DNA of 64,000 nucleotides from Candidatus Nitrosocosmicus agrestis. GTDB taxonomy: Archaea; Thermoproteota; Nitrososphaeria; Nitrososphaerales; Nitrososphaeraceae. Shown one piece after another: positions 1 to 8,346 of the stretch. Every line of letters starts with the position of its first letter. The stretch's first letter is position 1. A program made the position numbers and the translations under genes. The stretch is from assembly GCF_008389435.1 (NCBI RefSeq), contig NZ_VUYS01000005.1, positions 143,086 to 207,085 of the forward strand, read 5' to 3'. Under the pieces are notes generated by a model, which did not search any database, was not told the DNA's origin, and saw only the letters and a program-made list of their open reading frames with translations.

Positions 1-40
1 TTAATCATTTAAATAAAAGTAGAATCAAAATTTATACTTC

Positions 41-1756
41 ATGCAATATTCGGATGAATATAGTAAGTTTATTACACGATCTATTGATGAATGTTTTATT
101 TTGCTTGATAATCCTTCATATGAAAATTATAAAAAACTACGCCATGAACTTGACCAGATTATTTCTTATTCTAAACTAGAGGATCATTCAAATATTCAAA
201 TTATTACAGATAAAATAACGTATATAGTTGACTCATTAGTAGCAGGACATTTAAGCTCATCGATAATTCTGGATATTCTTACCAGAAGTTTAAAAAAAAT
301 AAAAGATGACATAAGCTTTCAAAATCATGTATTGGATTTGGATTTGATTGAAGAAATCAAGATGAATTATAATATTATGAAAGCAGATGAAAAGGATTTT
401 ATTTATACAAAGAATTTAAAAGTCCTGTTAATATCCGCCGATGAATTTCTCTCTAACCTTATCTTAAAAAATGTCGATACTTCTATTGATTTAACTGTAA
501 TTCAAAATTACAACAAAGCTTTTGACATCATGCACACGACTATTTTTGATATTGTAGTTTGTGATATTTTGGAAGATAGTACATTAACTGAGGATTTTAT
601 TATGGGATACTCCAAAACCATTCCTATAGCAATTTTTTACAGAGCCGGTTATTTACATCTAGTTTTAAAAGCAGCCAAACTTGGGATAAAAAAAATAATA
701 TCATTAGATGAAATGGCGGTAAAATACTTGGTAAAAACACTACATCGAATATATGTGGACTGGACCAAGGAAAAAAAGAAAATTTTACTGAGACCTGTTT
801 TGGAAAACCCAAATACGAGGGTAGTCCTAAGTGATATGCTGTTAACTGAATTACCAATTTTTCAAAGAGTAAGAAGTTTTTTTACAAATGAGATTGATAT
901 GAATCATGCAATTAAAGAATCTTATGATTTGAAGATCAATGAGTTGATAAAATCAAATTCAGATATGATAGATTCTTTGGTAAAGGAAAGATTTTTGATT
1001 AAACAAAAAGTCAAAAATGTTTTGGTTTGTCCTAATTGTGATTCTATTGATCTCGATCTGAATTATCAGTGCAATTCATGTGATAATCTGTTATTTACAA
1101 AGTACAATGAAGTATTTATTCATAGAAGTTGTAATTATGCGGGTCTTAAACATGTCTTCGCAGTAGGAAACAATTTTTATTGTCCTGGGTGTAATAAAAA
1201 AATTTCTATTTTGGATGACTGTATCAAAGAGCCCTCCTACCATTGTCAAAAGTGTTCTGCATTTTTTACGACTCCCTTTACAAATTATAGATGCAATTTC
1301 TGCGACTTCGGGCCATTTACATATATACAAGGAAAACTGAAAACGGTATATAGATATGATATTAATCCATTGTTTGAAATGGAATTCAAAAGGAATTTTT
1401 TTATCTTACAAAGATTAAGTGATTATCTCACCCAATCAGGTTACAATGTTTCTTATAATGAAAAATCAAACAAGAATGTCACAACAGAAACATTCTTTGA
1501 TTTGGTAGCAAGAAAAGCAGATCAAACAATGATCTTTGTTATTCTGACATCACATTTAGAATATAATATAGAGTTGCTATATCATATCGAAACACTGCAT
1601 AGTGGATCTGAGAATATTACTCCTATTGTAATTTCCTTAAATGAGCCTGATCAGCTGATAATTAACTTGCTGTTGAAATTTGATATTTTCCTTATAGTTT
1701 CGGATAACGACAAAGAGATCCTCGCTAAAACAAAGGAATATCTAACAACAATTTAG
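41..1756 (+). CDS. HPt-receiver-zinc-ribbon signalling protein (TackOD1-like output)
   Basis: The 571-residue protein has three parts. Residues 1-95 are helical and resemble a histidine phosphotransfer domain, with His35 in a plausible phosphorylation position. Residues about 126-235 resemble a degenerate receiver domain, with Asp175 in VVCDI as the likely acceptor. After a coiled segment, residues 328-425 hold paired cysteines (330/333, 344/347, 381/384, 402/405, 418/421) typical of tandem zinc ribbons, followed by an alpha/beta C-terminus. This matches the Thaumarchaeal output domain (TackOD1) found at the ends of archaeal signalling proteins. No DNA-binding domain is recognisable, so the output is probably protein-protein or zinc-mediated. 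It stands alone, and the ATG at 41 gives full length. Domain calls are from motif reading only. Confidence 0.75.
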   Translation: MQYSDEYSKFITRSIDECFILLDNPSYENYKKLRHELDQIISYSKLEDHSNIQIITDKITYIVDSLVAGHLSSSIILDILTRSLKKIKDDISFQNHVLDLDLIEEIKMNYNIMKADEKDFIYTKNLKVLLISADEFLSNLILKNVDTSIDLTVIQNYNKAFDIMHTTIFDIVVCDILEDSTLTEDFIMGYSKTIPIAIFYRAGYLHLVLKAAKLGIKKIISLDEMAVKYLVKTLHRIYVDWTKEKKKILLRPVLENPNTRVVLSDMLLTELPIFQRVRSFFTNEIDMNHAIKESYDLKINELIKSNSDMIDSLVKERFLIKQKVKNVLVCPNCDSIDLDLNYQCNSCDNLLFTKYNEVFIHRSCNYAGLKHVFAVGNNFYCPGCNKKISILDDCIKEPSYHCQKCSAFFTTPFTNYRCNFCDFGPFTYIQGKLKTVYRYDINPLFEMEFKRNFFILQRLSDYLTQSGYNVSYNEKSNKNVTTETFFDLVARKADQTMIFVILTSHLEYNIELLYHIETLHSGSENITPIVISLNEPDQLIINLLLKFDIFLIVSDNDKEILAKTKEYLTTI

Positions 1757-1844
1757 TGCAGTCCATTCAATAGGATCGGCTCTGTTAACCTAATAAAATG
1801 ATATAGCTTGAAGATATTTTATTCCATGTTTGCTCACCAGAAAT

Positions 1845-2486
1845 AAAACGCCTCCAGAATATGTCTATTTGGGCAGTTTTTGTATTTTTCAGGACTATAT
1901 CTTAGGCTTGGGAGAACCTCTGAGAGACTATCTTATTTCATAAAGCAAAACCATGTTTTATTTGCCAAAAAGTGGAACTAGATATAAAATACCATCCTCT
2001 AAAAATATCCACATAAAGTAAAAGGATTTCTAAATTCATTGTATAGATGAAACCTTGATCAAGACTGACTCAGAATACATATTGGCTTTGGATAGCAATA
2101 GAGCCTAAAAAAAGTAAGGAAATTCTCGCACTCTTTTTTGCTAACAATGTCCAAGAAAAGAAACATGTTTGTTGTCCAAAGATTCCTTGCTTGCTGGTTT
2201 AGTCAGAGTACATCGAAAGCATTATCCAGTTTTCACCGACGGTGAAAGAGCCTGGCACCCAAAAATGATTTGCAGGGTTTTGAATCTGAAACACTATATC
2301 TATTCTTTTTTTGGCAAATAAGAGAAGAGCCCAGGGGATAAAAAGAAAAAGATGCAGTACATAAAGGACAGAACTGAAAGTTTCGATGACTACTTTCCTT
2401 ACAGAGTAAAGAATTTCAAACTAAATCGTGTGATAAATTGGTTGAATCTATTTGTATGTAAACACAATAATGATATAATAGCTTAG
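1845..2486 (+). pseudogene. decayed DDE transposase (insertion-sequence fossil)
   Basis: No intact frame exists, but pieces in different forward frames join into one DDE-type transposase. They are YVYLGSFCIFQDY near 1860-1900, a frameshifted DETLIKTDSEYI near 2050-2085, YWLWIAIEPKKSKEILAL at 2080-2140, SKKRNMFVVQRFLA, VFTDGERAWHPKMICRVL near 2230-2280, and QYIKDRTESFDDYFPYRVKN then VINWLNLFV near 2350-2460. The first catalytic Asp lies in DETLIK and the second in FTDGE, and the third region holds IKDRTESFDDYFP. At least four indels and two stop codons separate the blocks. It resembles transposases often labelled IS6/IS240-like in archaea, but the exact family is uncertain. Terminal inverted repeats were not identified. 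Confidence 0.75.
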
Positions 2487-2983
2487 TTAGAGCCCTCATT
2501 TGTATTTTTTTGAATTTATTAACTACAAATGCTTTAAAAATGGATTTGTAATAAGGTAAAGATTCGGCAATTATTAGATTAATACTTTTCTCTAACTCCT
2601 TTATTTGCTTGTCATTATCAGAAGTGACAGCGATAGTGTAAGTGGTAGTATTCAGCATTTACTAATTTATTAAATTAAAAAACTCTGCGTCACTACTAAT
2701 GACTACCACGTAGGGGATGGGATTTCAATCCGTTTCTTGCATTCACGGGTTTATACTTAATTAGGCAGAAACAAAATTTAAGAAAATGGCTCGATCTTGT
2801 TATTATTTACAAATAACTAAGTCTATGAGTTCTATTAATCAATTTATGACATATCAATCAACAGAGCATATAGGTCATTGAATAAATCACAAAAGAATTA
2901 AGATGATGTAGTATTCACCGTTTAAATCTGAGTTTGGCTAGAGTCTGTCGAAAATTCCAGATGTTTTTCAGACGGCTTGGCAA

Positions 2984-3289
2984 TTATTCATATATAGAAG
3001 AATGATTTCTTTGCGAAGGATTATTGAATTTTAGACCTTTGGAACTTTCCTTTCTAACATCCTCATTTGTTAATACCTTTTTCTTCTTATGAATTTTATT
3101 CTGATTATCTACATCTGTCGCTCCAGTATTATCTTCTGCTTTCTTACTGTTTAGATAGGTTTTTGCATTTTGAATAGAAGACAAACCGATATCATTTGTT
3201 ACGAATGTATAACTATCATCACTTTTCTGGTTATCTTTTAATACCCTAATTTTTGATTTCTTTTTCATTATTTTCATCTTTCCGAACAA
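2984..3289 (-). CDS. small charged protein with C-terminal NPSQRNHSS-YE tail
   Basis: This 101-residue protein has a basic N-terminus (MFGKMKIMKKKSKIRVLKDN), a polar low-complexity middle, a KKKKVLTNEDV segment and the C-terminal tail GLKFNNPSQRNHSSIYE. The 82-residue protein at 18114 has the same architecture and nearly the same tail. No membrane segment or known domain is visible. Conservation concentrated in the last 17 residues suggests a short linear binding motif. Function unknown. Two copies 15 kb apart with the same ends argue that this is a real gene rather than a chance frame. Confidence 0.7.
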   Translation of the reverse strand: MFGKMKIMKKKSKIRVLKDNQKSDDSYTFVTNDIGLSSIQNAKTYLNSKKAEDNTGATDVDNQNKIHKKKKVLTNEDVRKESSKGLKFNNPSQRNHSSIYE

Positions 3290-3524
3290 TTTTAGAGTTT
3301 CTTAGAATTTGTTTAGCTGTAGGCAATCAAATTGGAAATAAACCCACTGAAGTTTAATTAACAATGACAATTAGATCACGAACTAAAAAAAATACTAAAC
3401 AGAAAAATTCAAGGAAGAAAGTCTAGCAAATTATTCTAAATTGTAATAAATCCAAATATATTTAAAATTTGCTATTTCTTTTTAGATTATACTTTGCTAA
3501 AGTTTAAGGTTAGGTAAATATTGA

Positions 3525-4805
3525 TTGACTAGCGATGAGTATACGGATAACAACGACAAACCGATTAAACTTGGTTTACGTCCAAACATCAAGCAGTTCT
3601 TAGTTCTCGTGTTGGTCAATGCTTTCGTTGGGTCTATGATTGGATTAGAACAAACCGTGGTTCCTCTCATTGGAGCAAAGGAATTCGATATTCAATCAAA
3701 CGCTCTGATAGTGTCTTTTATCGCAAGCTTTGGACTAGTAAAGGCAATTCTGAATCTTTTTGCGGGTAAAATCTCTGACAAATGGGGTAGGAAAAATGTG
3801 TTAATCCTTGGATGGCTGTTTGGAATACCTGTTCCTGTTTTATTATTGGCAGCACCGGATTGGAACTGGATAATAATAGCAAACATCTTTCTCGGTATCA
3901 ATCAGGGCTTGGCTTGGTCTATGACTGTAAATATGAAGATAGATCTTGTAGGAAAAGAGAAAAGAGGATTTGCACTTGGATTCAATGAGTTTTCAGGATA
4001 CTTTGCAGTAGCTATTGTAGGTTTTATAACCGGATATCTCGCCTCTATGTACGGGTTAAAACCCTATCCGTTTTATCTTGGATTTACTTTTGTTGTTCTC
4101 GGACTGTTGATTTCTTGGTTAATAGTGAAGGATACGAGAGAATTTACTTTTTTAGAAATGAAAACTCAAGATGAAAATAAGACCTTAGAAATCAATAATG
4201 GTAATGTAAACAGGAATTTGGGGTTTGTTAAAGTATTTTTACAAACTTCTTGGAAAAACCGTTCTTTGTTAGCAATTAGTCAAGCTGGACTAGTAAATAA
4301 TTTGATATTTGGAGTTTCATGGGGTTTGTTTACTTTATATTTTTCATCATACGGACTAGGCACAAATGATATCGGATTATTGAAGGCACTGCATCCAGGA
4401 ATTTGGGGTATAGTGCAACTTGCGACAGGATTTCTGTCGGACAAAGTAGGACGGAAAATTCTCGTATTTCCAGGACTGTTTATACAGAGCATAGGAATAT
4501 GGACAATACTATATTCGCAAGAGTTCTTTGGCTGGGTTGTAGGAATGTCATTTTTAGGCTTAGGAACGGCTTTGGTGTATCCGACTTTACTGGCAGCAAT
4601 TAGTGATATAGCACATCCTAACTGGAGAGCTACTTCCTTAGGAGTATACAGATTTTGGAGAGACATGGGATTTGTTATTGGAGCGATTGTAATCGGATTC
4701 ATCTCTGATTTATTTGATATGTTTATTGCAATTCAAATAGTTGCATGGATTGGAGTAGCGTCCGGTATTGTTGTTATATTATTAATGAAGGAAATCAAAA
4801 CATGA
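3525..4805 (+). CDS. MFS transporter, arsenic-island permease
   Basis: The 426-residue protein shows about 12 hydrophobic segments in two six-helix halves separated by a charged loop near residues 205-230. The typical MFS cytoplasmic loop motif after helix 2 is present as GKISDKWGRKNVLI, with a second copy, DKVGRKIL, in the second half. The reading begins at a TTG; no earlier in-frame ATG exists. It converges on the YnfA-type gene at 4822 with a 16-base gap. Its position beside arsM, arsC and an aquaporin suggests export of an arsenical, but MFS substrate cannot be read from sequence. It does not sit next to a GAPDH gene, as the arseno-phosphoglycerate exporter ArsJ does. Confidence 0.8.
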   Translation: MTSDEYTDNNDKPIKLGLRPNIKQFLVLVLVNAFVGSMIGLEQTVVPLIGAKEFDIQSNALIVSFIASFGLVKAILNLFAGKISDKWGRKNVLILGWLFGIPVPVLLLAAPDWNWIIIANIFLGINQGLAWSMTVNMKIDLVGKEKRGFALGFNEFSGYFAVAIVGFITGYLASMYGLKPYPFYLGFTFVVLGLLISWLIVKDTREFTFLEMKTQDENKTLEINNGNVNRNLGFVKVFLQTSWKNRSLLAISQAGLVNNLIFGVSWGLFTLYFSSYGLGTNDIGLLKALHPGIWGIVQLATGFLSDKVGRKILVFPGLFIQSIGIWTILYSQEFFGWVVGMSFLGLGTALVYPTLLAAISDIAHPNWRATSLGVYRFWRDMGFVIGAIVIGFISDLFDMFIAIQIVAWIGVASGIVVILLMKEIKT

Positions 4806-4821
4806 GATTTTAAATATTTCA

Positions 4822-5181
4822 CTATCTAGGGGCATAAAAAATTATTGCAGTACCTATTAGCACAATTGTTCCTCCAATAATCTCATATCTATCGGGTCTT
4901 TTCTTATCTATAAGCAAACCCCAAGCAATTGCCATAACCACAAATATTCCACCATATGCTGCATATACTCTACCAAAATTAGATGGTTGAAGTGTTGGAA
5001 TTATTCCATAAATAAAGAGAAAGACACCTCCGATTAATCCAAAACTGATTCTTTTTCTCTCTTTTAACCAAAGCCATACAAGATATCCCCCACCTATTTC
5101 CAACAATGCAGCAAATACAAAAAGACCTACTGTGGAAAGAATTAATGTGAAGCTATGATCAATTGGAGGAATCGATACCAA
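4822..5181 (-). CDS. YnfA/UPF0060-family small membrane protein (second copy)
   Basis: This 119-residue protein has four hydrophobic helices. It carries the family hallmarks LEIGGGYLVWLWL in helix 1-2 and RVYAAYGGIFVVMAIAWG in helix 3. UPF0060/YnfA proteins belong to the small-multidrug-resistance-like group of drug/metabolite transporters. It starts at TTG 5181, inside the last 23 bases of the upstream paralog, so the two are probably translationally coupled. Paired SMR-type genes often make heterodimers, which is the likeliest reading here. Being in the regulator's operon links the pair to arsenic or metal stress by inference only. Confidence 0.8.
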   Translation of the reverse strand: MVSIPPIDHSFTLILSTVGLFVFAALLEIGGGYLVWLWLKERKRISFGLIGGVFLFIYGIIPTLQPSNFGRVYAAYGGIFVVMAIAWGLLIDKKRPDRYEIIGGTIVLIGTAIIFYAPR

Positions 5182-5533
5182 TTTTTTCTTTCTCTTTACG
5201 TGGATAATAGAATATGATAATTACACCTATCACAGCAACTATAATTCCAATTATATCGTACATATCAGGAATTATTCTTTCAAAAAAATAACCCCAACTA
5301 ATAGCCATTATGATAAAAATTCCTCCGTATGTTGCATAGGTTCTATGAAAATGAGTTTTTTGAAAGGTCGGAATCACTCCGTACATAAACAATACAAATC
5401 CTCCTAGTACACCAAAAATCCAACTATAACTTTCTCTTAACCACAACCATACAAGATATCCTCCACCAATTTCACATAACCCTGCAATAAAGAAGAAGAA
5501 TAAAGAGTACAGGATATCTTTAAACCTAATCAA
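5159..5533 (-). CDS. YnfA/UPF0060-family small membrane protein (first copy)
   Basis: The 124-residue protein has four hydrophobic helices with the same motifs as its downstream partner: LCEIGGGYLVWLWL, then RTYATYGGIFIIMAISWG. The C-terminal tail is charged (YPRKEKEKIG). It starts at TTG 5533, 32 bases after the HxlR-type regulator gene ends, and overlaps the next gene by 23 bases. This implies a regulator-ynfA-ynfA operon. The paralogs differ clearly, so the duplication is old or both copies are under selection for distinct halves of a dimer. Confidence 0.8.
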   Translation of the reverse strand: MIRFKDILYSLFFFFIAGLCEIGGGYLVWLWLRESYSWIFGVLGGFVLFMYGVIPTFQKTHFHRTYATYGGIFIIMAISWGYFFERIIPDMYDIIGIIVAVIGVIIIFYYPRKEKEKIGIDSSN

Positions 5534-5565
5534 TAAACTCAGTTAGTTTTTCAATTTAATGATTA

Positions 5566-5991
5566 TTATTTGTTTGACCATTTTCTCATCCATTGAAGCA
5601 GGTTGATTATCGATCCAACAAGTTCTTGTCCCTTTGGAGTTAATCTATACTCTACTCGAGGTGGAATCTCATTAAAGGATTGTCTGTTTAGAATGCCACT
5701 CTTTTCTAGTTCTTTCAAACGTATTGTAAGAGTCTTACTACTGAAACCTTTCATTGATTTTCTAAATGTGACATATCTTACAGGATCAGTGGAACAACAT
5801 AGTGGTATCAAGATTTCTAGAGTTCCTCTTTTAGTAATTATACTTCTCAATTGAGATGTTTCTTTCATTAAACTTTCAATATCATAACCATAGAAATTGC
5901 AAGGATTATTATCGTCCTCAAGTATTGGTAGCTTCGATAATTTTATGGTTGTTTTGGCATGTTCCTTTTCTTTTGGTTTCTGTGATTTCAC
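5566..5991 (-). CDS. HxlR-type winged-helix regulator of the arsenic island
   Basis: The 141-residue protein carries an HxlR-like winged helix at about residues 48-125. It has CCSTDPVRYVTFRKSM, then the recognition segment GFSSKTLTIRLKELEKSGIL and the wing PPRVEYRLTPKGQEL. Most HxlR proteins have an N-terminal Cys just before the domain; this one has Cys31 plus an adjacent pair, Cys65-Cys66. A three-thiol set of this kind could bind arsenite, as in ArsR sensors, though that is inference. The start is GTG at 5991. The gene is divergent from arsM (57 bases between starts), with a perfect palindrome in between, and it leads the two YnfA genes. It is likely an autoregulating repressor. Confidence 0.8.
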   Translation of the reverse strand: MKSQKPKEKEHAKTTIKLSKLPILEDDNNPCNFYGYDIESLMKETSQLRSIITKRGTLEILIPLCCSTDPVRYVTFRKSMKGFSSKTLTIRLKELEKSGILNRQSFNEIPPRVEYRLTPKGQELVGSIINLLQWMRKWSNK

Positions 5992-6023
5992 TTACTTTAC
6001 TCTTTTACTCTTACCAATTTATA

Positions 6024-6042
6024 TAGTTTACCTAGTAAACTA
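6024..6042. promoter_or_regulatory. palindromic operator in the divergent HxlR/arsM promoter
   Basis: The sequence TAGTTTAC-CTA-GTAAACTA is a perfect 8-bp inverted repeat with a 3-bp spacer. It lies 7 bases before the first arsM ATG and about 33 bases from the regulator start, overlapping an AT-rich TATA-like stretch (ATTTATATAG). Position and symmetry fit a dimeric winged-helix repressor site. An imperfect copy at 6983-7001 precedes the second arsM. Confidence 0.65.
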
Positions 6043-6048
6043 AAGGTA

Positions 6049-6858
6049 ATGAGTAAACAATCAAATATAAAAAACAAGATTAAGGAGCAATATGGAACAA
6101 TAGCATTAGCAGATGGTTCGCTAACATGTCGTTCTTCATCTTCTGGATGTTGCGGCACCAGTGAGACAGCGGTAGTTTCACCAATAGAATCATCAAAAAT
6201 AGTCGGGTACAATCAGAACGATTTGAATTCCATTCCTAAGTCGTCTATCCTAGGTTTGGGTTGTGGTAATCCATCCACCTTCGCTCATCTTAAAGATGGT
6301 GATATAGTAGTCGACTTAGGTTCTGGAGCAGGTATTGATGTATTTTTAGCCGCAAATATCGTCAAAGAAAAAGGAAAGGTCATCGGTATCGATTTAACAG
6401 ACGCTATGTTAGAGAAGGCAAGAAAAAACGCCCAAATTCACGGATACCAGAACGTAGAGTTTAGGAAGGGTGATATAGAGGAAAAAATTCCAGTAGAGGA
6501 TAATTCTGTCGATGTAGTTATTAGCAATTGTGTTATCAACTTAACAGAAGATAAGGTCAACACATTCAAAGAAATTCATAGAATCTTAAAACCAAATGGA
6601 GTAGGAAAATTGATAATCTCAGATGTAGTGACCTCCAGAGAAGTAGAAAAGGCGTTAATCAACGAGGCTAATTGGTGTGGCTGCATTGACGGAGCTTTAA
6701 CAAAAGATAATTATTTGGACAGTATTAAGAAAGCGGGTTTTACTAGCATCGAGATCTTAGAGGAGAGACTAGGTAACGTAGTTGAGGATCTAAATGAGGA
6801 CATTGAAAAGAAGACTAGGAATATAACAAGTATTACTGTAAAGGCATTTAAAAATTGA
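6049..6858 (+). CDS. arsM: arsenite S-adenosylmethionine methyltransferase ArsM (copy 1)
   Basis: The 269-residue protein would methylate As(III) using SAM. The SAM-binding motif is VVDLGSGAGIDVFLAA (residues 87-102), followed by VIGIDLTDAML. The arsenite-binding cysteines expected for ArsM are all present: Cys72 (LGLGCGNP), Cys161 (SNCVINL) and Cys212 with Cys210 (WCGCIDGA). An extra Cys27/34/35 cluster precedes the core. The ATG follows the operator by seven bases and AAAGGT is a weak ribosome site. A diverged tandem copy begins 150 bases after its stop. Function is well supported by the cysteine triad and by arsC next door. Confidence 0.92.
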   Translation: MSKQSNIKNKIKEQYGTIALADGSLTCRSSSSGCCGTSETAVVSPIESSKIVGYNQNDLNSIPKSSILGLGCGNPSTFAHLKDGDIVVDLGSGAGIDVFLAANIVKEKGKVIGIDLTDAMLEKARKNAQIHGYQNVEFRKGDIEEKIPVEDNSVDVVISNCVINLTEDKVNTFKEIHRILKPNGVGKLIISDVVTSREVEKALINEANWCGCIDGALTKDNYLDSIKKAGFTSIEILEERLGNVVEDLNEDIEKKTRNITSITVKAFKN

Positions 6859-6920
6859 ATAAGCGGATACGAACTTCTTGCACAAATTAAATGAATAATT
6901 TCAAATAAACCCTTTTTTAG

Positions 6921-7007
6921 ACATCCTTCTTTTAGTTTCTGTAACTTCACTTAGTTTACCCCATTTCTCTTACCAACTTAAATAGTTTTTCTAGTAAACC
7001 TATATCT
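6921..7007. repeat. duplicated promoter with remnant of the HxlR gene 5' end; second operator
   Basis: This 87-base stretch before the second arsM aligns closely with 5961-6048 before the first. The shared order is TTCTTTT-GTTTCTGT, then CACTTA-TTTAC, CTCTTACCAA and TAGTTT--CTAGTAAAC. Read on the minus strand, the left part still encodes a start resembling the regulator's first residues (MKLQKLKE here, MKSQKPKE there). So the tandem duplication carried the regulator start as well. The operator copy at 6983-7001 keeps one good half-site (CTAGTAAAC) and a decayed other half. Confidence 0.75.
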
Positions 7008-7808
7008 ATGGGTAAACCATTACAATTAAAAGATAAAATCAAAGAGCAATATGGAAAAATTGCTTTGGATGGTAATTCTAATTCATGTTGTATGCCCTGT
7101 AGTGATTGCTGTGGTACTCCGTCTGAAATTTTCTTAACTCCGTTTGAATCATCAAAGGCTGTTGGATATGATCCTGACAAATTGAAGCTCATTCCCGAAT
7201 CCTCAGTATTAGGAGTAGGTTGTGGAAACCCTACTATATTTGCAGATATTGACGAAGGTGATACCGTAGTTGACTTAGGTTCTGGAGCAGGTATTGATGT
7301 ATTTCTTGCAGCCAATCTTGTGAAAGAAAGTGGAAAGGTTATTGGAATCGATATGACAGAAAATATGCTCCAAAAAGCAAGAGAAAACGCTGATAAATAT
7401 GGATATAAAAAGGTCGAATTTAGATATGGTGATATTGAGAAAAGAATACCGGTTGAAGATAATTCTGTGGATTTAGTTATAAGTAACTGTGTTATTAATC
7501 TGACAACCAATAAGGAATGTACTTTTAGAGAAATTTACCGAATCCTTAAACCTGAAGGAAAAGGAAAAATGGTCATATCAGATTTGGTCACCTCCAAAGA
7601 AATTGATGGAGATTCTGTAAATACAGACAATTGGTGTAATTGTATCGATGGTGCACTAACAAAGGAACACTATATTGATAGTATTAAAAAAGCGGGTTTT
7701 ACCAACATTGAGATATTAGATAAAAAATTATACATGGAATTAGAAGACAAAGAGGATCAAGAAAAAAGACAAATCACTAGTATTTCTATCAAGGCAGTTA
7801 AAGAGTAA
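7008..7808 (+). CDS. arsM: arsenite S-adenosylmethionine methyltransferase ArsM (copy 2)
   Basis: The 266-residue paralog of the upstream ArsM keeps the SAM motif VVDLGSGAGIDVFLAA and the arsenite cysteines Cys72, Cys161 and Cys210/212. Its N-terminal cysteine cluster is richer (Cys27, 28, 31, 34, 35), and Cys171 is added. The two copies align over their whole length, with most differences near the N-terminus and C-terminus. Both are intact, so the second is unlikely to be decaying. Different thiol sets could tune substrate (inorganic versus methylated arsenicals) or metal affinity, which is inference. arsC starts 30 bases downstream, so the two are probably cotranscribed. Confidence 0.92.
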   Translation: MGKPLQLKDKIKEQYGKIALDGNSNSCCMPCSDCCGTPSEIFLTPFESSKAVGYDPDKLKLIPESSVLGVGCGNPTIFADIDEGDTVVDLGSGAGIDVFLAANLVKESGKVIGIDMTENMLQKARENADKYGYKKVEFRYGDIEKRIPVEDNSVDLVISNCVINLTTNKECTFREIYRILKPEGKGKMVISDLVTSKEIDGDSVNTDNWCNCIDGALTKEHYIDSIKKAGFTNIEILDKKLYMELEDKEDQEKRQITSISIKAVKE

Positions 7809-7838
7809 AAAGATTAGCGAGACAAAGGAGTGATTTAG

Positions 7839-8291
7839 ATGACATTTTCATTTGGAAAACGAGATCATGACAAAGATGTAAAAACTGTCCTTTTTGTATG
7901 TGTTCAAAATGCTGGAAGAAGTCAGATGTCTGAAGGTTTTTTTAGAAAATATGCTCCAAAAGGCTACGAGCCTATTAGTGCAGGTACGGTTCCTACTTCT
8001 CAAATTAATCAAATTGCAGTAGAGGTAATGGAGGAAGTTGGAATAGACGTTAGCAAACAAAAACCTAAGGATCTGACAGAAGATATGATGGGAAATGCAA
8101 CAGCTATTATCAATATGGGCTGTATGGATGACAAGTTCTGTCCTGCTTTATATGTTCCAAAAGTTATAGATTGGGGTATTGAAGACCCACAAGATAGACC
8201 AATAGAGAAAGTGAGAGAAATAAGAGATGAAATTGAAAGAAGAGTATTGGAAGTAATTGAATCTGCCCGAAATAATAAGATTCCAATTTAA
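7839..8291 (+). CDS. arsC: arsenate reductase, thioredoxin-type (low-molecular-weight phosphatase fold)
   Basis: The 150-residue protein reduces arsenate to arsenite. It carries the phosphatase-like loop CVQNAGRSQM, with Cys21 and Arg27 in a C-x5-R arrangement, and the redox cysteines Cys95 and Cys101 (MGCMDDKFCP). The DPQD segment near residues 116-119 supplies the general acid. This three-cysteine set is that of the thioredoxin-coupled ArsC of the Staphylococcus pI258 type. The ATG at 7839 is preceded by a strong AAGGAG ribosome site. It lies between arsM and the aquaporin. Confidence 0.92.
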   Translation: MTFSFGKRDHDKDVKTVLFVCVQNAGRSQMSEGFFRKYAPKGYEPISAGTVPTSQINQIAVEVMEEVGIDVSKQKPKDLTEDMMGNATAIINMGCMDDKFCPALYVPKVIDWGIEDPQDRPIEKVREIRDEIERRVLEVIESARNNKIPI

Positions 8292-8346
8292 AATATGTCT
8301 ATCCAAATCAGTTAAAGTCATACCCAAACGTAACTAACGAATAGTC

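Noticed and set aside
2416..2658. 80-residue minus-strand frame
   Set aside because: Its 3' third is antisense to the transposase fossil, and there is no ribosome site or known domain.
2713..2732. possible tRNA at the GGGGATGGGATTTCAATCC segment
   Set aside because: No 5' half, and the T-arm does not pair as 5+7+5.
4280..4702. 140-residue minus-strand frame
   Set aside because: Entirely antisense to the MFS gene; Pro/Ile-rich shadow translation.
6956..7510. 184-residue minus-strand frame
   Set aside because: Antisense to the second arsM and low in protein-like features; only the neighbouring MKLQKLKE start is meaningful, as a duplication remnant.
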